Shown here: piece by piece, positions 19,521-27,555 of the stretch
Position numbering within the stretch: the stretch's first letter is position 1
Layout of the letters: every line of letters begins with the position of its first letter
Assembly (NCBI GenBank): GCA_903844815.1
Contig: CAIMVD010000178.1
Location: forward strand, 1-35,105
DNA length: 35,105 nt
Direction: 5' to 3'
Origin: an uncultured Bacteroidota bacterium
Lineage (GTDB): Bacteria > Bacteroidota > Bacteroidia > Bacteroidales > VadinHA17
The notes under the pieces: generated by a model
What the model was told of the DNA's origin: nothing
The model's input: only the letters and a program-made list of their open reading frames with translations
The model's database searches: none
Made by a program: the position numbers and the translations under genes

Positions 19521-19712
19521 TTAAAATAATAAACTGTAAATGAATTCCATTGATCTGCTGAAAATGAAATCCATTCCTGCAACGATCAATGCAAACAGAA
19601 GCGAAGCAACCATCACCAGCACTGCACTGTTCTGGAGTTCAGCCCATGATGGCCAGGTTACTTTGTGAACAAGCTCTGTATATGATTCCTGAAAATATCC
19701 TTTTATATTCAT
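19521..19712 (-). CDS. secE: Preprotein translocase subunit SecE
   Basis: A 63-residue single-span SecE clamping the SecY channel. It has the conserved amphipathic helix [18 protein letters not shown] followed by one transmembrane helix. The ATG at 19712 is chosen over an in-frame TTG at 19727, which adds five residues and sits only 7 bp from tRNA-Trp. The stop is 16 bp upstream of the nusG start, as in most bacterial secE-nusG pairs. Confidence 0.93.
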   Translation of the reverse strand: MNIKGYFQESYTELVHKVTWPSWAELQNSAVLVMVASLLFALIVAGMDFIFSRSMEFIYSLLF

Positions 19713-19734
19713 CGTACTATCTATCAATATTTAG

Positions 19735-19807
19735 CACGGGAGGAGAGACTCGAACTCCCGACACCTGGTTTTGGAGACCAGTGCTCTACCAACTGAGCTA
19801 CACCCGT
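19735..19807 (-). tRNA. tRNA-Trp (CCA)
   Basis: A 73-nt cloverleaf with anticodon loop CTCCAAA on the stem CTGGT/ACCAG and discriminator G. The 3' CCA is not encoded. The acceptor stem ACGGGTG/CTCCCGT has a U-U mismatch at 6-67. It lies between tuf and secE. Confidence 0.95.
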
Positions 19808-19818
19808 ATCTTAAATAA

Positions 19819-19848
19819 GGTAGATTCATGAGTGTTCATGAATCTACC
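19819..19848 (-). terminator. Hairpin after tuf
   Basis: A perfect 13-bp inverted repeat, GGTAGATTCATGA (19819-19831) with TCATGAATCTACC (19836-19848) and a 4-nt loop, lies 21 bp past the tuf stop and 11 bp before tRNA-Trp. In the minus direction it is followed by TTATTT, a weak U-tract. It may be a partial terminator or an RNA processing/stability element separating tuf from the tRNA-Trp-secE-nusG transcript. Confidence 0.65.
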
Positions 19849-19869
19849 ATCATTTATTTTACTGAATAG

Positions 19870-21057
19870 TTATTCAACTATCTCAGTTACCTGTCCGGCA
19901 CCAACTGTTCTTCCGCCTTCGCGTATTGCGAAACGCAGTCCAACATTTATTGCAACAGGGTATATCAGATCAACCGTGATTGTTACGTTATCACCCGGCA
20001 TTACCATTTCTGTTCCTTCAGGAAGCGTGATCTCACCTGTGATATCAAGTGTCCTGATATAGAACTGTGGCCTGTATTTGTTATGGAAAGGAGTGTGGCG
20101 TCCGCCTTCTTCTTTCTTCAGTACATAAACCTCAGCTTTTACTTTGGTATGAGGTGTTATTGAACCCGGTTTTGCGAGAACCATACCTCTTTTAATTTCT
20201 TTCTTGTCGACACCGCGAAGAAGAAGACCTACGTTATCACCAGCTTCACCCCTGTCGAGGATCTTACGGAACATCTCAACTCCGGTACATATAGATTTGC
20301 GTTTTGAGGCGTGTAAGCCGATAAGTTCAAGTTCATCACCTGTATTGACAACACCGGTTTCGATACGTCCTGTAGCAACTGTACCACGTCCTGTGATTGA
20401 GAATACGTCTTCAACCGGCATAAGGAATGGTTTTTCATTTTCACGGGGAGGTATCGGAATGTATGAATCAACTGCATTCATAAGTTCCATTACTTTATCT
20501 TCCCACTCTGGCTCGCCTTTCATAGCTCCGAGAGCAGAACCACGGATGACAGGTGCAATGTCGCCGTCAAAATCATAGAAGCTCAGCAGATCACGTACTT
20601 CCATCTCAACCAGTTCGAGAAGTTCTTCGTCGTCAACCATGTCGACTTTGTTCATGAAAACGAGGACCTTGGGAACGTTTACCTGGTGAGCAAGAAGGAT
20701 ATGTTCACGTGTCTGAGGCATTGGGCCGTCATCAGCAGCAACAACGAGGATAGCACCGTCCATCTGGGCAGCACCGGTAACCATATTCTTGATATAGTCA
20801 GCGTGGCCGGGGCAGTCAACGTGTGCATAGTGACGAGCTGCAGTCTGATACTCAACGTGAGCAGTGTTGATGGTAATACCTCTTTCTTTTTCTTCAGGGG
20901 CATTATCAATTGAGTCAAAATCTCTGATTTCAGAGAGACCCCTTTTGGCAAGTACCATAGTGATCGCTGCCGTAAGGGTGGTCTTACCATGGTCAACGTG
21001 ACCAATTGTACCAACGTTCACGTGCGGTTTCGACCTATCAAATTTTTCTTTTGCCAT
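19870..21057 (-). CDS. tuf: Elongation factor Tu
   Basis: The GTPase that delivers aminoacyl-tRNA to the ribosome, 395 residues. The G-motifs are GHVDHGKTT (G1), RGITINTAH (G2), DCPGH (G3), NKVD (G4) and RGSAL (G5). Domains 2 and 3 follow, with the usual [16 protein letters not shown] segment. It lies between a four-tRNA cluster and tRNA-Trp-secE-nusG, the same arrangement as tufB in Escherichia coli. Confidence 0.98.
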   Translation of the reverse strand: MAKEKFDRSKPHVNVGTIGHVDHGKTTLTAAITMVLAKRGLSEIRDFDSIDNAPEEKERGITINTAHVEYQTAARHYAHVDCPGHADYIKNMVTGAAQMDGAILVVAADDGPMPQTREHILLAHQVNVPKVLVFMNKVDMVDDEELLELVEMEVRDLLSFYDFDGDIAPVIRGSALGAMKGEPEWEDKVMELMNAVDSYIPIPPRENEKPFLMPVEDVFSITGRGTVATGRIETGVVNTGDELELIGLHASKRKSICTGVEMFRKILDRGEAGDNVGLLLRGVDKKEIKRGMVLAKPGSITPHTKVKAEVYVLKKEEGGRHTPFHNKYRPQFYIRTLDITGEITLPEGTEMVMPGDNVTITVDLIYPVAINVGLRFAIREGGRTVGAGQVTEIVE

Positions 21058-21124
21058 AACTCCAAGCGTATTAAATTTAGTTTATCTATAATCAGTCATT
21101 GTTCCTTTTTCCTGTTTCCTGTTG

Positions 21125-21196
21125 AGCCGGAGGGGGGAATTGAACCCCCGACCCCTTCCTTACCAAGGAAGTGCTCTACCCCTGAGCTACTCTGGC
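21125..21196 (-). tRNA. tRNA-Thr (GGU)
   Basis: A 72-nt cloverleaf with anticodon loop TTGGTAA on the stem CTTCC/GGAAG. The discriminator is T and CCA is not encoded. The acceptor GCCAGAG/CTCCGGC has an A-C mismatch at 4-69. It is the last of the four tRNAs before tuf. Confidence 0.95.
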
Positions 21197-21207
21197 ATCA
21201 AAAAATG

Positions 21208-21280
21208 AGCGGGAGACGGTACTCGAAACCGCGACCCTTAGCTTGGAAGGCTAATGCTCTACCAACTGAGCTACTCCCGC
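21208..21280 (-). tRNA. tRNA-Gly (UCC)
   Basis: A 73-nt cloverleaf with fully paired acceptor GCGGGAG/CTCCCGC, anticodon stem TTAGC/GCTAA and loop CTTCCAA. It lies 11 nt upstream of tRNA-Thr(GGU). Confidence 0.96.
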
Positions 21281-21354
21281 TTATTATTGTTATCAGACTC
21301 TAACCATTTTTAAATTGGTGATTAACAGAGGATTCGAGTCATTTCCGTTTATTG

Positions 21355-21437
21355 TGGGGAGAGCAGGATTCGAACCTACGAAGTCATTCGACAGCAGATT
21401 TACAGTCTGCCCCAGTTGGCCGCTTTGGTATCTCCCC
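21355..21437 (-). tRNA. tRNA-Tyr (GUA)
   Basis: An 83-nt class II tRNA with a long variable arm. Acceptor GGGGAGA/TCTCCCC and anticodon stem GCAGA/TCTGC with loop CTGTAAA are fully paired. The discriminator is A, and CCA is not encoded. Confidence 0.96.
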
Positions 21438-21489
21438 AATATTAAACAGAGTCTTCATTAATAAGACACACATTTACAAATCTTTCCAG

Positions 21490-21563
21490 AGCCGATGAAG
21501 GGATTCGAACCCCCGACCTGCGGATTACAAATCAGCTGCTCTGGCCAACTGAGCTACATCGGC
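21490..21563 (-). tRNA. tRNA-Thr (UGU)
   Basis: A 74-nt cloverleaf, acceptor GCCGATG/CATCGGC, anticodon loop TTTGTAA. The anticodon stem GCTGA/TCCGC has an internal U-C mismatch. It is the first tRNA of the thr-tyr-gly-thr cluster, downstream of the promoter at 21615-21646. Confidence 0.94.
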
Positions 21564-21614
21564 GATTTAAAGAACACCCCGCCTGAGTAAAACAGACCCT
21601 CAAAAAACGGTTTG

Positions 21615-21646
21615 CAAATGTATGAATTAAAATTTTATTTTTCAAA
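21615..21646 (-). promoter_or_regulatory. Promoter of tRNA-tuf-secE-nusG-rpl cluster
   Basis: On the minus strand a TTTTG element (-33) is followed after 20 nt by TACATTTG, a full match to the Bacteroidota -7 box TAnnTTTG. It lies about 50 bp upstream of tRNA-Thr(UGU), in an AT-rich stretch. This is the best-matching promoter at the head of the cluster. Confidence 0.75.
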
Positions 21647-21677
21647 ATAATTCTGAATATTTTTATCAGTAGATTTA

Positions 21678-21977
21678 TCAAACACCTCTTTTCTTCTCTT
21701 TGTGCTTGGCTATCTGCTTCTTAAGTGCATCTATCGCTTCATCGGTAGCTTCTTCAAAGGTCTTACTCTGCTTTCTGGCAAATAAGGGACCACCCGGTAA
21801 CTCCAGTTTTATCTCACTAATCTTGTTCTCCCGCTCCTGATCTTTATCAAGCCGAAGATAAACTTCGGCATTCACGATATCCTCATCATACTGGGTGAGT
21901 TTCTCCAGTTTCTGATGAACAAAATCGATTAGCTTTTTATCGGCATCGAACCGAACCGAATGAATCTGAATGTTCAT
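21678..21977 (-). CDS. hpf: Ribosome hibernation-promoting factor, short form
   Basis: A 99-residue HPF/YfiA-family protein that binds the 30S decoding region and inactivates ribosomes in stationary phase. The beta-alpha-beta-beta-beta-alpha fold is visible, with the basic C-terminal helix EEATDEAIDALKKQIAKHKEKK. It lacks the C-terminal dimerisation domain of long HPF. A strong AGGAGG Shine-Dalgarno (21985-21990) precedes the ATG. It sits 30 bp after the recombinase gene, probably in one operon with rpsU and the recombinase. Confidence 0.93.
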   Translation of the reverse strand: MNIQIHSVRFDADKKLIDFVHQKLEKLTQYDEDIVNAEVYLRLDKDQERENKISEIKLELPGGPLFARKQSKTFEEATDEAIDALKKQIAKHKEKKRGV

Positions 21978-22007
21978 AGTAGTTCCTCCTGATTATTTTG
22001 ATTAATA

Positions 22008-22895
22008 TTAAGCTCTTGGATGAGCCTGTTTATATACTTTCATGAGTTTCTCAAAGGTATTATGCGTGTAGACCTGGGTGGCTGACAAATTTGAATGTCC
22101 AAGCAACTCCTTTATCGAATTCAGATCTGCTCCCCTGTTAAGCATATGGGTTGCAAAAGTATGCCTCAAAACGTGAGGACTCTTCTTTTCGATTGTAGTT
22201 ACTCCCGACAGGTAATTATTAACCGTATTATAAACATATTTTTCATACAGTTTTTCTCCTTTGTCGGTAACAAGAAACCACTCTGTCGCCTTCTCAGAAA
22301 ATTCCGTATTCCTAGCCCTGAAATACTCCTCAAGATGCCTGACGAACTGATTTAACAGCGGTATTATCCTCTGTTTGTTTCTTTTCCCAGTCACCTTAAC
22401 TGTACCTTCCCCCAGGTCAATATCCATGTCCCTGATCCCGATTAATTCTGCACGCCTCATTCCGGTCAGATAGAGCATCTCAATTATCATCCTGTCCCTC
22501 ATTCCCCTGAATCCTTCCGGAAAGCAGGAATTGTCGAGAAGATGTCCGATAGCCTCTTCTTCTACGAAGACAGGAAGACTCTTTTTAGTCTTGGGTAAAA
22601 CCACCTTTCCCAGCGGATCGCCTTTGACTATTCCCTCCTTCATGAGAAAACGGTAGTATACCCTTAAACAGGATATCTTCCTATGGACACTTACTGGTGA
22701 ATAATTATTATCCAACAGACTGACAACCCATGCCCTGATATCATACGATGTTACAGGTTCAGGATCGGTTGGTTGACCCAACGATACCAGAAACTCTTCA
22801 AACTGCCCAAGGTCGTTTGTATACGACCTCACAGTATGAGAAGAATACCGCCTTTCAGCCTGCAGATATTGTAAGAATGATTCCTTATAACTCAT
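22008..22895 (-). CDS. XerC/XerD-type tyrosine recombinase
   Basis: A 295-residue site-specific recombinase of the Xer size class, which resolves chromosome dimers at dif during division. The N-terminal SAM-like core-binding domain spans about residues 1-85. The catalytic domain has Arg147 (LTGMRRAEL), Lys171 (TGKRNKQR), His241 and Arg244 (HVLRHTFATH), His267 (LLGHSNLS), and the nucleophile Tyr276 (TQVYTH). All are intact. It lies in a ribosomal-factor operon (rpsU upstream, hpf downstream), a setting typical of housekeeping Xer rather than of an integrase. Whether it is the XerC or the XerD orthologue cannot be told here. Confidence 0.92.
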   Translation of the reverse strand: MSYKESFLQYLQAERRYSSHTVRSYTNDLGQFEEFLVSLGQPTDPEPVTSYDIRAWVVSLLDNNYSPVSVHRKISCLRVYYRFLMKEGIVKGDPLGKVVLPKTKKSLPVFVEEEAIGHLLDNSCFPEGFRGMRDRMIIEMLYLTGMRRAELIGIRDMDIDLGEGTVKVTGKRNKQRIIPLLNQFVRHLEEYFRARNTEFSEKATEWFLVTDKGEKLYEKYVYNTVNNYLSGVTTIEKKSPHVLRHTFATHMLNRGADLNSIKELLGHSNLSATQVYTHNTFEKLMKVYKQAHPRA

Positions 22896-22943
22896 AAAGG
22901 AACCCCTATCTGTTATGTTAATAATTCTGATCCTGAAAAACGA

Positions 22944-23135
22944 CTATTCCTCGTTTTCCTGCAACTTCTGAACGTACATAGCCTTCTTAATCTCTTCTCT
23001 CCGGCGTACTGAAGGCTTTATAAAAGCCTGACGAGCCCTCAATTCACGAATGACTCCTGTCTTTTCAAATTTCCTTTTGAACTTCTTCAAGGCTCTTTCT
23101 ATGTTTTCACCTTCTTTTAATGGTACAATGATCAT
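22944..23135 (-). CDS. rpsU: 30S ribosomal protein S21
   Basis: A small basic protein of 63 residues. It begins MIIVPLKEGENIERALKKFK and continues with the Arg-rich helix RRREEIKKA. It binds the 30S platform near the anti-Shine-Dalgarno region. A good promoter lies 30-60 bp upstream, and the recombinase gene follows after 48 bp. Confidence 0.96.
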   Translation of the reverse strand: MIIVPLKEGENIERALKKFKRKFEKTGVIRELRARQAFIKPSVRRREEIKKAMYVQKLQENEE

Positions 23136-23164
23136 AATTTATAATTCAGTTTTTAAACGAGGCG

Positions 23165-23195
23165 CAAAGTTAGAAATAGAAAAAGTCTTTTCAAA
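23165..23195 (-). promoter_or_regulatory. Promoter of rpsU-xer-hpf
   Basis: On the minus strand TTTTG is followed after 19 nt by TAACTTTG, matching the Bacteroidota -33/-7 consensus. The start of transcription would be about 20 bp upstream of the rpsU ATG. The remaining gap to the next gene (23196-23387) shows no clear feature. Confidence 0.75.
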
Positions 23196-23387
23196 ACTTT
23201 TATGACTTAAAATTTAATCATGCCAACCTGTTTTTAATTAGATAAAAAGAACTGTAAGTATCTCAACTTAATTTCCGAATACATAAAGTTAATGTTTTTT
23301 TGCTCCTGAAACAAATAAAAAAGTAAAAAACTACAATGAAGATACCTTGAGAGTAATTGTCAGACATAACCGCCTTAAACTGAATTG

Positions 23388-24245
23388 TCACTCACCAAAT
23401 TTAAGGTAAGGCCTGATCTTTACCGATTTTTCGGTTGTAATTATCTTATTATCTATAAGCTCGTCCATTCCGGTTATTTTTCCCTGAAGCTCCCTGTATT
23501 TAAGAACTGACTTTATCTCGTAGCTTTCAAAATAGGGAAGCTTCGACAATTCGCGGAATCCTGCCGTATTGATGTTGATCATCTCAACCATTGATGAATC
23601 AGCGCTTACCATGGAGGATATCAGGTCGAAAGTCTCTTCCTTAAGTCCGTATACCTCCCTTAGCTGATCTACCCTGACAAATCCTCCAAGCAGATGCCTG
23701 TATTTTATTATCCTGGCCGAAAGAACCGGACCAATTCCCGGGAGGGAAACGAGTTCAGCAGAATCACAATTATTAAGATCGATCAGCGGTCTTTTTTTGT
23801 CTTTGATTATTATTCCCTTTTTCTTTATTGTATCAGCCTTCTGTACAATAAACGCCATGAGTTTTTCAGCCTTGACTGAGTCGAGGCCGTAAACTTTTTT
23901 CAGATCTGACGGTCGTCTGAACCGTCCCCCTTTCTCTCGGTAACTTATCAGAGTTGCGGCCTCCTGTTGCGACAGTCCCAGCAGTATGAGTGTGTCATAT
24001 GAAGCTGTATTTGGATTAAAGGGAAAAAGAGAGATCTGGGAAGAAGCAATTACCTGCCTGTGGCTCCCATTATCATTATCACTGACAATGGTGGATGTTA
24101 CATCTTCAGCCTTAATGCTGGTCTGAGGCACTGAATAACGCGCTGAAATAATGACAACAAGAATAATAAGCAGAATAAACGAAGATCTCCTCTCCCGCCT
24201 GGAATAACCAAACCAGTTCTTAATTGGTTCAATATTGATTTTCAT
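23388..24245 (-). CDS. ComEA-like helix-hairpin-helix protein
   Basis: A 285-residue protein with a basic N-terminus, one transmembrane helix (about residues 22-36), then three helix-hairpin-helix units. The hairpins show as FNPNTASYDTLILLGLS (from about 74), DLNNCDSAELVSLPGIGPVLSARI (from about 155), and ININTAGFRELSKLPYF (from about 220). The domain resembles the DNA-binding part of ComEA, so binding of DNA on the outer face of the inner membrane is plausible, but such proteins are widespread in Bacteroidota without proof of a competence role. It is downstream of tamL on the same strand, with a 73-bp gap. Confidence 0.85.
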   Translation of the reverse strand: MKINIEPIKNWFGYSRRERRSSFILLIILVVIISARYSVPQTSIKAEDVTSTIVSDNDNGSHRQVIASSQISLFPFNPNTASYDTLILLGLSQQEAATLISYREKGGRFRRPSDLKKVYGLDSVKAEKLMAFIVQKADTIKKKGIIIKDKKRPLIDLNNCDSAELVSLPGIGPVLSARIIKYRHLLGGFVRVDQLREVYGLKEETFDLISSMVSADSSMVEMININTAGFRELSKLPYFESYEIKSVLKYRELQGKITGMDELIDNKIITTEKSVKIRPYLKFGE

Positions 24246-24318
24246 TGTATAAATGCAACGCGACTACCTGCAATTTAGACAATAAATTTCTGAAAAACAA
24301 TAAGCCCGATTGATTTTA

Positions 24319-26682
24319 TCAGAAAGGATAGCCGATAGCCACAACAAGGGCAAAGTCATCCCTTCGGTACATCCGGTTCATTAATATCCACTTTGAGGCA
24401 TCGGTCACAGCAGGATCCCTGAGTTTCATTCCTAGGTCTACCCTGCCAATAACGAATTTAAAGTCGAATCTGAAACCGATGCCGGTGCCCACTGCAATAT
24501 CCTTATAAAAAGTACTGAGTTTAAACTGAGAACCCTCCCGTGCAGCGTCGTATCTGTAAGTATAAATGTTTCCTGCATCAAGGAAAACGGCCCCTTCAAG
24601 CATCCAGAAAAGCTTAAACCGGTACTCGGCATTTGCTTCAAGCTTAATATCTGCAGTCTGGGTCATAAAATTGGTAGTATCATTATAGGAACCAGGCCCC
24701 AGAGTTCGTACCTGCCATGCCCTGATCCCATTTGCTCCTCCTCCGAAGTATTGTTTCTCCACAGGGATTACAGTTGAATTCCCATAAGGTATTCCTATTC
24801 CGAAAAAGCCCCTGTAGACAATGGAGCTGACTGAATTGAAGATATAATTGTATCTGATATCAACGTCGGTTCTGACAAACTGGGCAAATGGCTGGCCAAA
24901 AACGGTATAAACACTATCCGCCTTCTGCGAACCTGAGAGTTTTTTAACCGCCGAAAGCATGTTGCCCGAGGATTCTACATTTAATCTCATAAACCAGTAT
25001 TTCCGCGCCTTATTAATCTTCTGATTATTGAAGATAAAGGAGTAGTTACCGCCGAGCATCAAAACATCACGGTAACTTGCTGCCTGATATGGTGATTTTG
25101 CAATACTAACAGCAAAGGCAGAGTCTATTGAGGGAAGTTTCACCATATTTAACTGAAGCGGATTGACCAGATGTTCCCTGAAACTTCCCGACTTCCAGTC
25201 GTACCCGAAAGTGGCTGAAGCCATGGTCCTTGTAAACAATGGCATATTCTGGTAGTTATAGGCGGCAAGTATTGTAGTATAGGGGTTGTACTTCTTTACA
25301 AAATCTTCTTTATCAAGGAATGGAATAAGAAACCTGGGCAGCTTGAGGCTAGTCTCGAAACCATACTCCTGAGTATTTTTTGTTTTCTGGTGAGGAGTAG
25401 CTTCATAGGCTCCCTTGAGCTTCGTACTGAACAACTCAGCACCATGAAAGAGATTCTTGTCCTGATATATCAGGTTAACCCCACCTCCAAGATATCCGGC
25501 AGAGTTGGTCCCCTCAAGTTCAACCTTGAATGATTGCTGGCTCAGAAGGGTTAGCTGTATATTGCAGTCAAGAAACTGGGGAGCACCCGGTTTTGTGTCC
25601 TGTTCCGCAGATTCTTTATAATATATATTGACAAGACGGTAAACTTTTAATGTAAGCAAGTGGTTCTGCGACAGGTCAGTATTTGTAACATTATAAGTTG
25701 ATCCGGGTTTAAAGAAAAGCGACTGAATAATAATGTCGTATTTAACTTCAGGGGATTTAGATGAAGAAATAAAATAATAGCCTTTGTAGAAGGTAGTATC
25801 AAGCTTTTTAAAATAGGCTTCACCGCCTTCCAAAGCATCTTTGGGAACAAAATCGGGATATACATAAATATTTTTTACCTTATAGATTGCGTGGGTCACA
25901 GCGGTAATCCTGTTACTGGCATCGATTTTCATAAGGTTCTTTATCCGGTAATAGATATCAACCTGCCTGTTGCCTATTGTACTATCTACTGCGAACGATA
26001 TATGATCGCCCGAGAATTCATAAAAACCAAAATCCTTCACTATACGTTCGAACCGGGCCATTTCTTTCTGCATGATTTCCGTGTCGAACGGTTTTCCCTT
26101 CTCAATCAGGCAATTAATGGAATCGAAAAAATATAGTTTCCGGATATTTGTATCCGCAATATTGTAGTAAATATTTCTGACAGTAAAGGGAGGCAGAAGA
26201 TCCACTGTATAGGTGACATCCGTTTTCCTGTTATCAGTTGTGATTGTATCGCTCACCCTGCTATCGAAATAGCCCTTCGATCCGATATACGACTTTATTT
26301 GCTGGCGGCTCTTGTCGATTTCATAGGAATCAAAAATTACAGGTTCTTCACCTATCTCCCTCAGCCAGTTGTGCGGCCATTTCTCTTTTTCAAGGTTTGA
26401 GAGGTTATAAAGCCCCAGATAGAATCTTGAGCCAAAAATCTTTTTATTTGGATTTTGCTTAATATATGGAAGTAGTTCACTCTTTTGTATTCCCTCCTTA
26501 TTAATCTGAATATGGTTGTCATTCAGCAGTGATTCACCTTCAGGAACATATTTCGTAGGAGAGCATGATGACAATATCGAAATTAAAACAAGCAGGGTAA
26601 TACTATACCACAGAGATGATGCATCGCCGTATAATGAGTACTTTTTCAAATTTTGTATCAACTTAATCAGCAAATATATCAA
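24319..26682 (-). CDS. tamL: TamL, BamA/TamA-family outer membrane lipoprotein
   Basis: An Omp85-family protein with a lipoprotein signal ending in ISILSSC, POTRA-like repeats (about residues 60-390), and a 16-strand-type barrel. The barrel has the family motif GIRAWQVRTLGPG (about residue 650) and ends in Phe. In Bacteroidota TamL replaces TamA, working with TamB in outer-membrane biogenesis. No ATG precedes the lipobox Cys. The outermost possible start is a TTG at 26682, giving 787 residues. A TTG at 26649 would give a normal-length signal beginning KKYSLYG and lies downstream of the candidate promoter at 26671-26678. The outer boundary is given because the start is undecided. It is divergent from the TrmH-family gene, a common arrangement. 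Confidence 0.88.
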   Translation of the reverse strand: MIYLLIKLIQNLKKYSLYGDASSLWYSITLLVLISILSSCSPTKYVPEGESLLNDNHIQINKEGIQKSELLPYIKQNPNKKIFGSRFYLGLYNLSNLEKEKWPHNWLREIGEEPVIFDSYEIDKSRQQIKSYIGSKGYFDSRVSDTITTDNRKTDVTYTVDLLPPFTVRNIYYNIADTNIRKLYFFDSINCLIEKGKPFDTEIMQKEMARFERIVKDFGFYEFSGDHISFAVDSTIGNRQVDIYYRIKNLMKIDASNRITAVTHAIYKVKNIYVYPDFVPKDALEGGEAYFKKLDTTFYKGYYFISSSKSPEVKYDIIIQSLFFKPGSTYNVTNTDLSQNHLLTLKVYRLVNIYYKESAEQDTKPGAPQFLDCNIQLTLLSQQSFKVELEGTNSAGYLGGGVNLIYQDKNLFHGAELFSTKLKGAYEATPHQKTKNTQEYGFETSLKLPRFLIPFLDKEDFVKKYNPYTTILAAYNYQNMPLFTRTMASATFGYDWKSGSFREHLVNPLQLNMVKLPSIDSAFAVSIAKSPYQAASYRDVLMLGGNYSFIFNNQKINKARKYWFMRLNVESSGNMLSAVKKLSGSQKADSVYTVFGQPFAQFVRTDVDIRYNYIFNSVSSIVYRGFFGIGIPYGNSTVIPVEKQYFGGGANGIRAWQVRTLGPGSYNDTTNFMTQTADIKLEANAEYRFKLFWMLEGAVFLDAGNIYTYRYDAAREGSQFKLSTFYKDIAVGTGIGFRFDFKFVIGRVDLGMKLRDPAVTDASKWILMNRMYRRDDFALVVAIGYPF
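26671..26678 (-). promoter_or_regulatory. Candidate -7 box for tamL
   Basis: Minus-strand TATATTTG matches TAnnTTTG. If real, transcription starts below 26670, which excludes the TTG at 26682 as start codon and favours a later one. No -33 TTG is found at the right distance. Confidence 0.4.
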
Positions 26683-26694
26683 TAATAATTCGCG

Positions 26695-26702
26695 TAACTT
26701 TG
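26695..26702 (+). promoter_or_regulatory. Candidate -7 box for the TrmH-family gene
   Basis: TAACTTTG matches TAnnTTTG and lies 40 bp upstream of the ATG at 26743. The -33 region has no clear TTG. It is back to back with the tamL box, 16 bp apart. Confidence 0.45.
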
Positions 26703-26742
26703 CGGATGGCTGTCAATCAGAAAAAAATTAACCTGTCAGGAT

Positions 26743-27528
26743 ATGTTAAGCAAAAACAAGGCAAAATTTATAATATCTCTTCAGAAGAAAAAAACCAGGG
26801 ATGAAGAAAGACTCTATGTAATTGAAGGCGATAAAATCGTAGGGGAATTCCTTGCAGCAAAAATCAGGCTACACAGTGTAGTAGCCCGTCCTGAGTTTCT
26901 GAAGAGCCTCCACTCCGATTATCTCTCATATGCTGGTGAAATAACAGAGGTAAGCTTTGATGAACTGAGGCAGATCAGCACTTTAAAAACTCCCCATAAC
27001 GCATTGGCTTTGGTTCCGATCCCGGAAACCTGCATGAATACTGATAATATTCCTGGTAGTTTATGTGCAGCACTCGACTTCGTTCAGGATCCTGGCAACC
27101 TGGGAACGATAATCAGGGCTGCTGCATGGTTTGGAATAAAGAATATTATCTGTTCAGAAAATTGTGTAGATGTATATAACCCAAAAGTAATCCAGTCGAC
27201 AATGGGTGCCATTCTCCACGTAAATGTCTTTTACTGTGACCTGAAAGAATTTCTGGCAAGGGCTGGCGAAAGAAATGTACCTGTATACGGAACCATGCTC
27301 GAAGGCAGATCAATCTATAAATACGATCTTGATAATAGAGGGATCATTTTGCTTGGCAACGAATCGAAGGGAATCTCTGATGAGTTAAAGCCTTTTATAA
27401 CAGAAAAAATTAAGATTCCGGGAATAAACACCGGAACCCCCGGAATTGAATCACTCAACGTAAGCATGGCTGCTTCGGTAGTTTTTTCTGAGTTTATGAG
27501 AAGAAGAGTTAATAAAAGTGAATTATAA
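26743..27528 (+). CDS. TrmH/SpoU-family RNA 2'-O-methyltransferase
   Basis: A 261-residue SPOUT methyltransferase. The N-terminal substrate-binding domain (about 1-90) includes ERLYVIEGDKIVGE. The knot domain has all three SpoU motifs: DPGNLGTIIRAA with the catalytic Arg, LLGNESKGIS, and IESLNVSMAASV. It uses S-adenosylmethionine to methylate a ribose 2'-OH, most likely in 23S rRNA or tRNA. The target nucleotide is unknown. It is divergent from tamL and followed after 27 bp by an MFS gene. Confidence 0.92.
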   Translation: MLSKNKAKFIISLQKKKTRDEERLYVIEGDKIVGEFLAAKIRLHSVVARPEFLKSLHSDYLSYAGEITEVSFDELRQISTLKTPHNALALVPIPETCMNTDNIPGSLCAALDFVQDPGNLGTIIRAAAWFGIKNIICSENCVDVYNPKVIQSTMGAILHVNVFYCDLKEFLARAGERNVPVYGTMLEGRSIYKYDLDNRGIILLGNESKGISDELKPFITEKIKIPGINTGTPGIESLNVSMAASVVFSEFMRRRVNKSEL

Positions 27529-27555
27529 AATTAAATTTGAGGCAAATTTTTAATA

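Noticed and set aside
19505-19582. 26-residue N-terminal extension of NusG
   Set aside because: It overlaps the secE 3' end; the ATG at 19504 has a good Shine-Dalgarno and begins at the conserved NGN domain.
22008-22895. Phage or island integrase
   Set aside because: It is Xer-sized, has all catalytic residues, and sits between rpsU and hpf with no att repeats or phage genes nearby.
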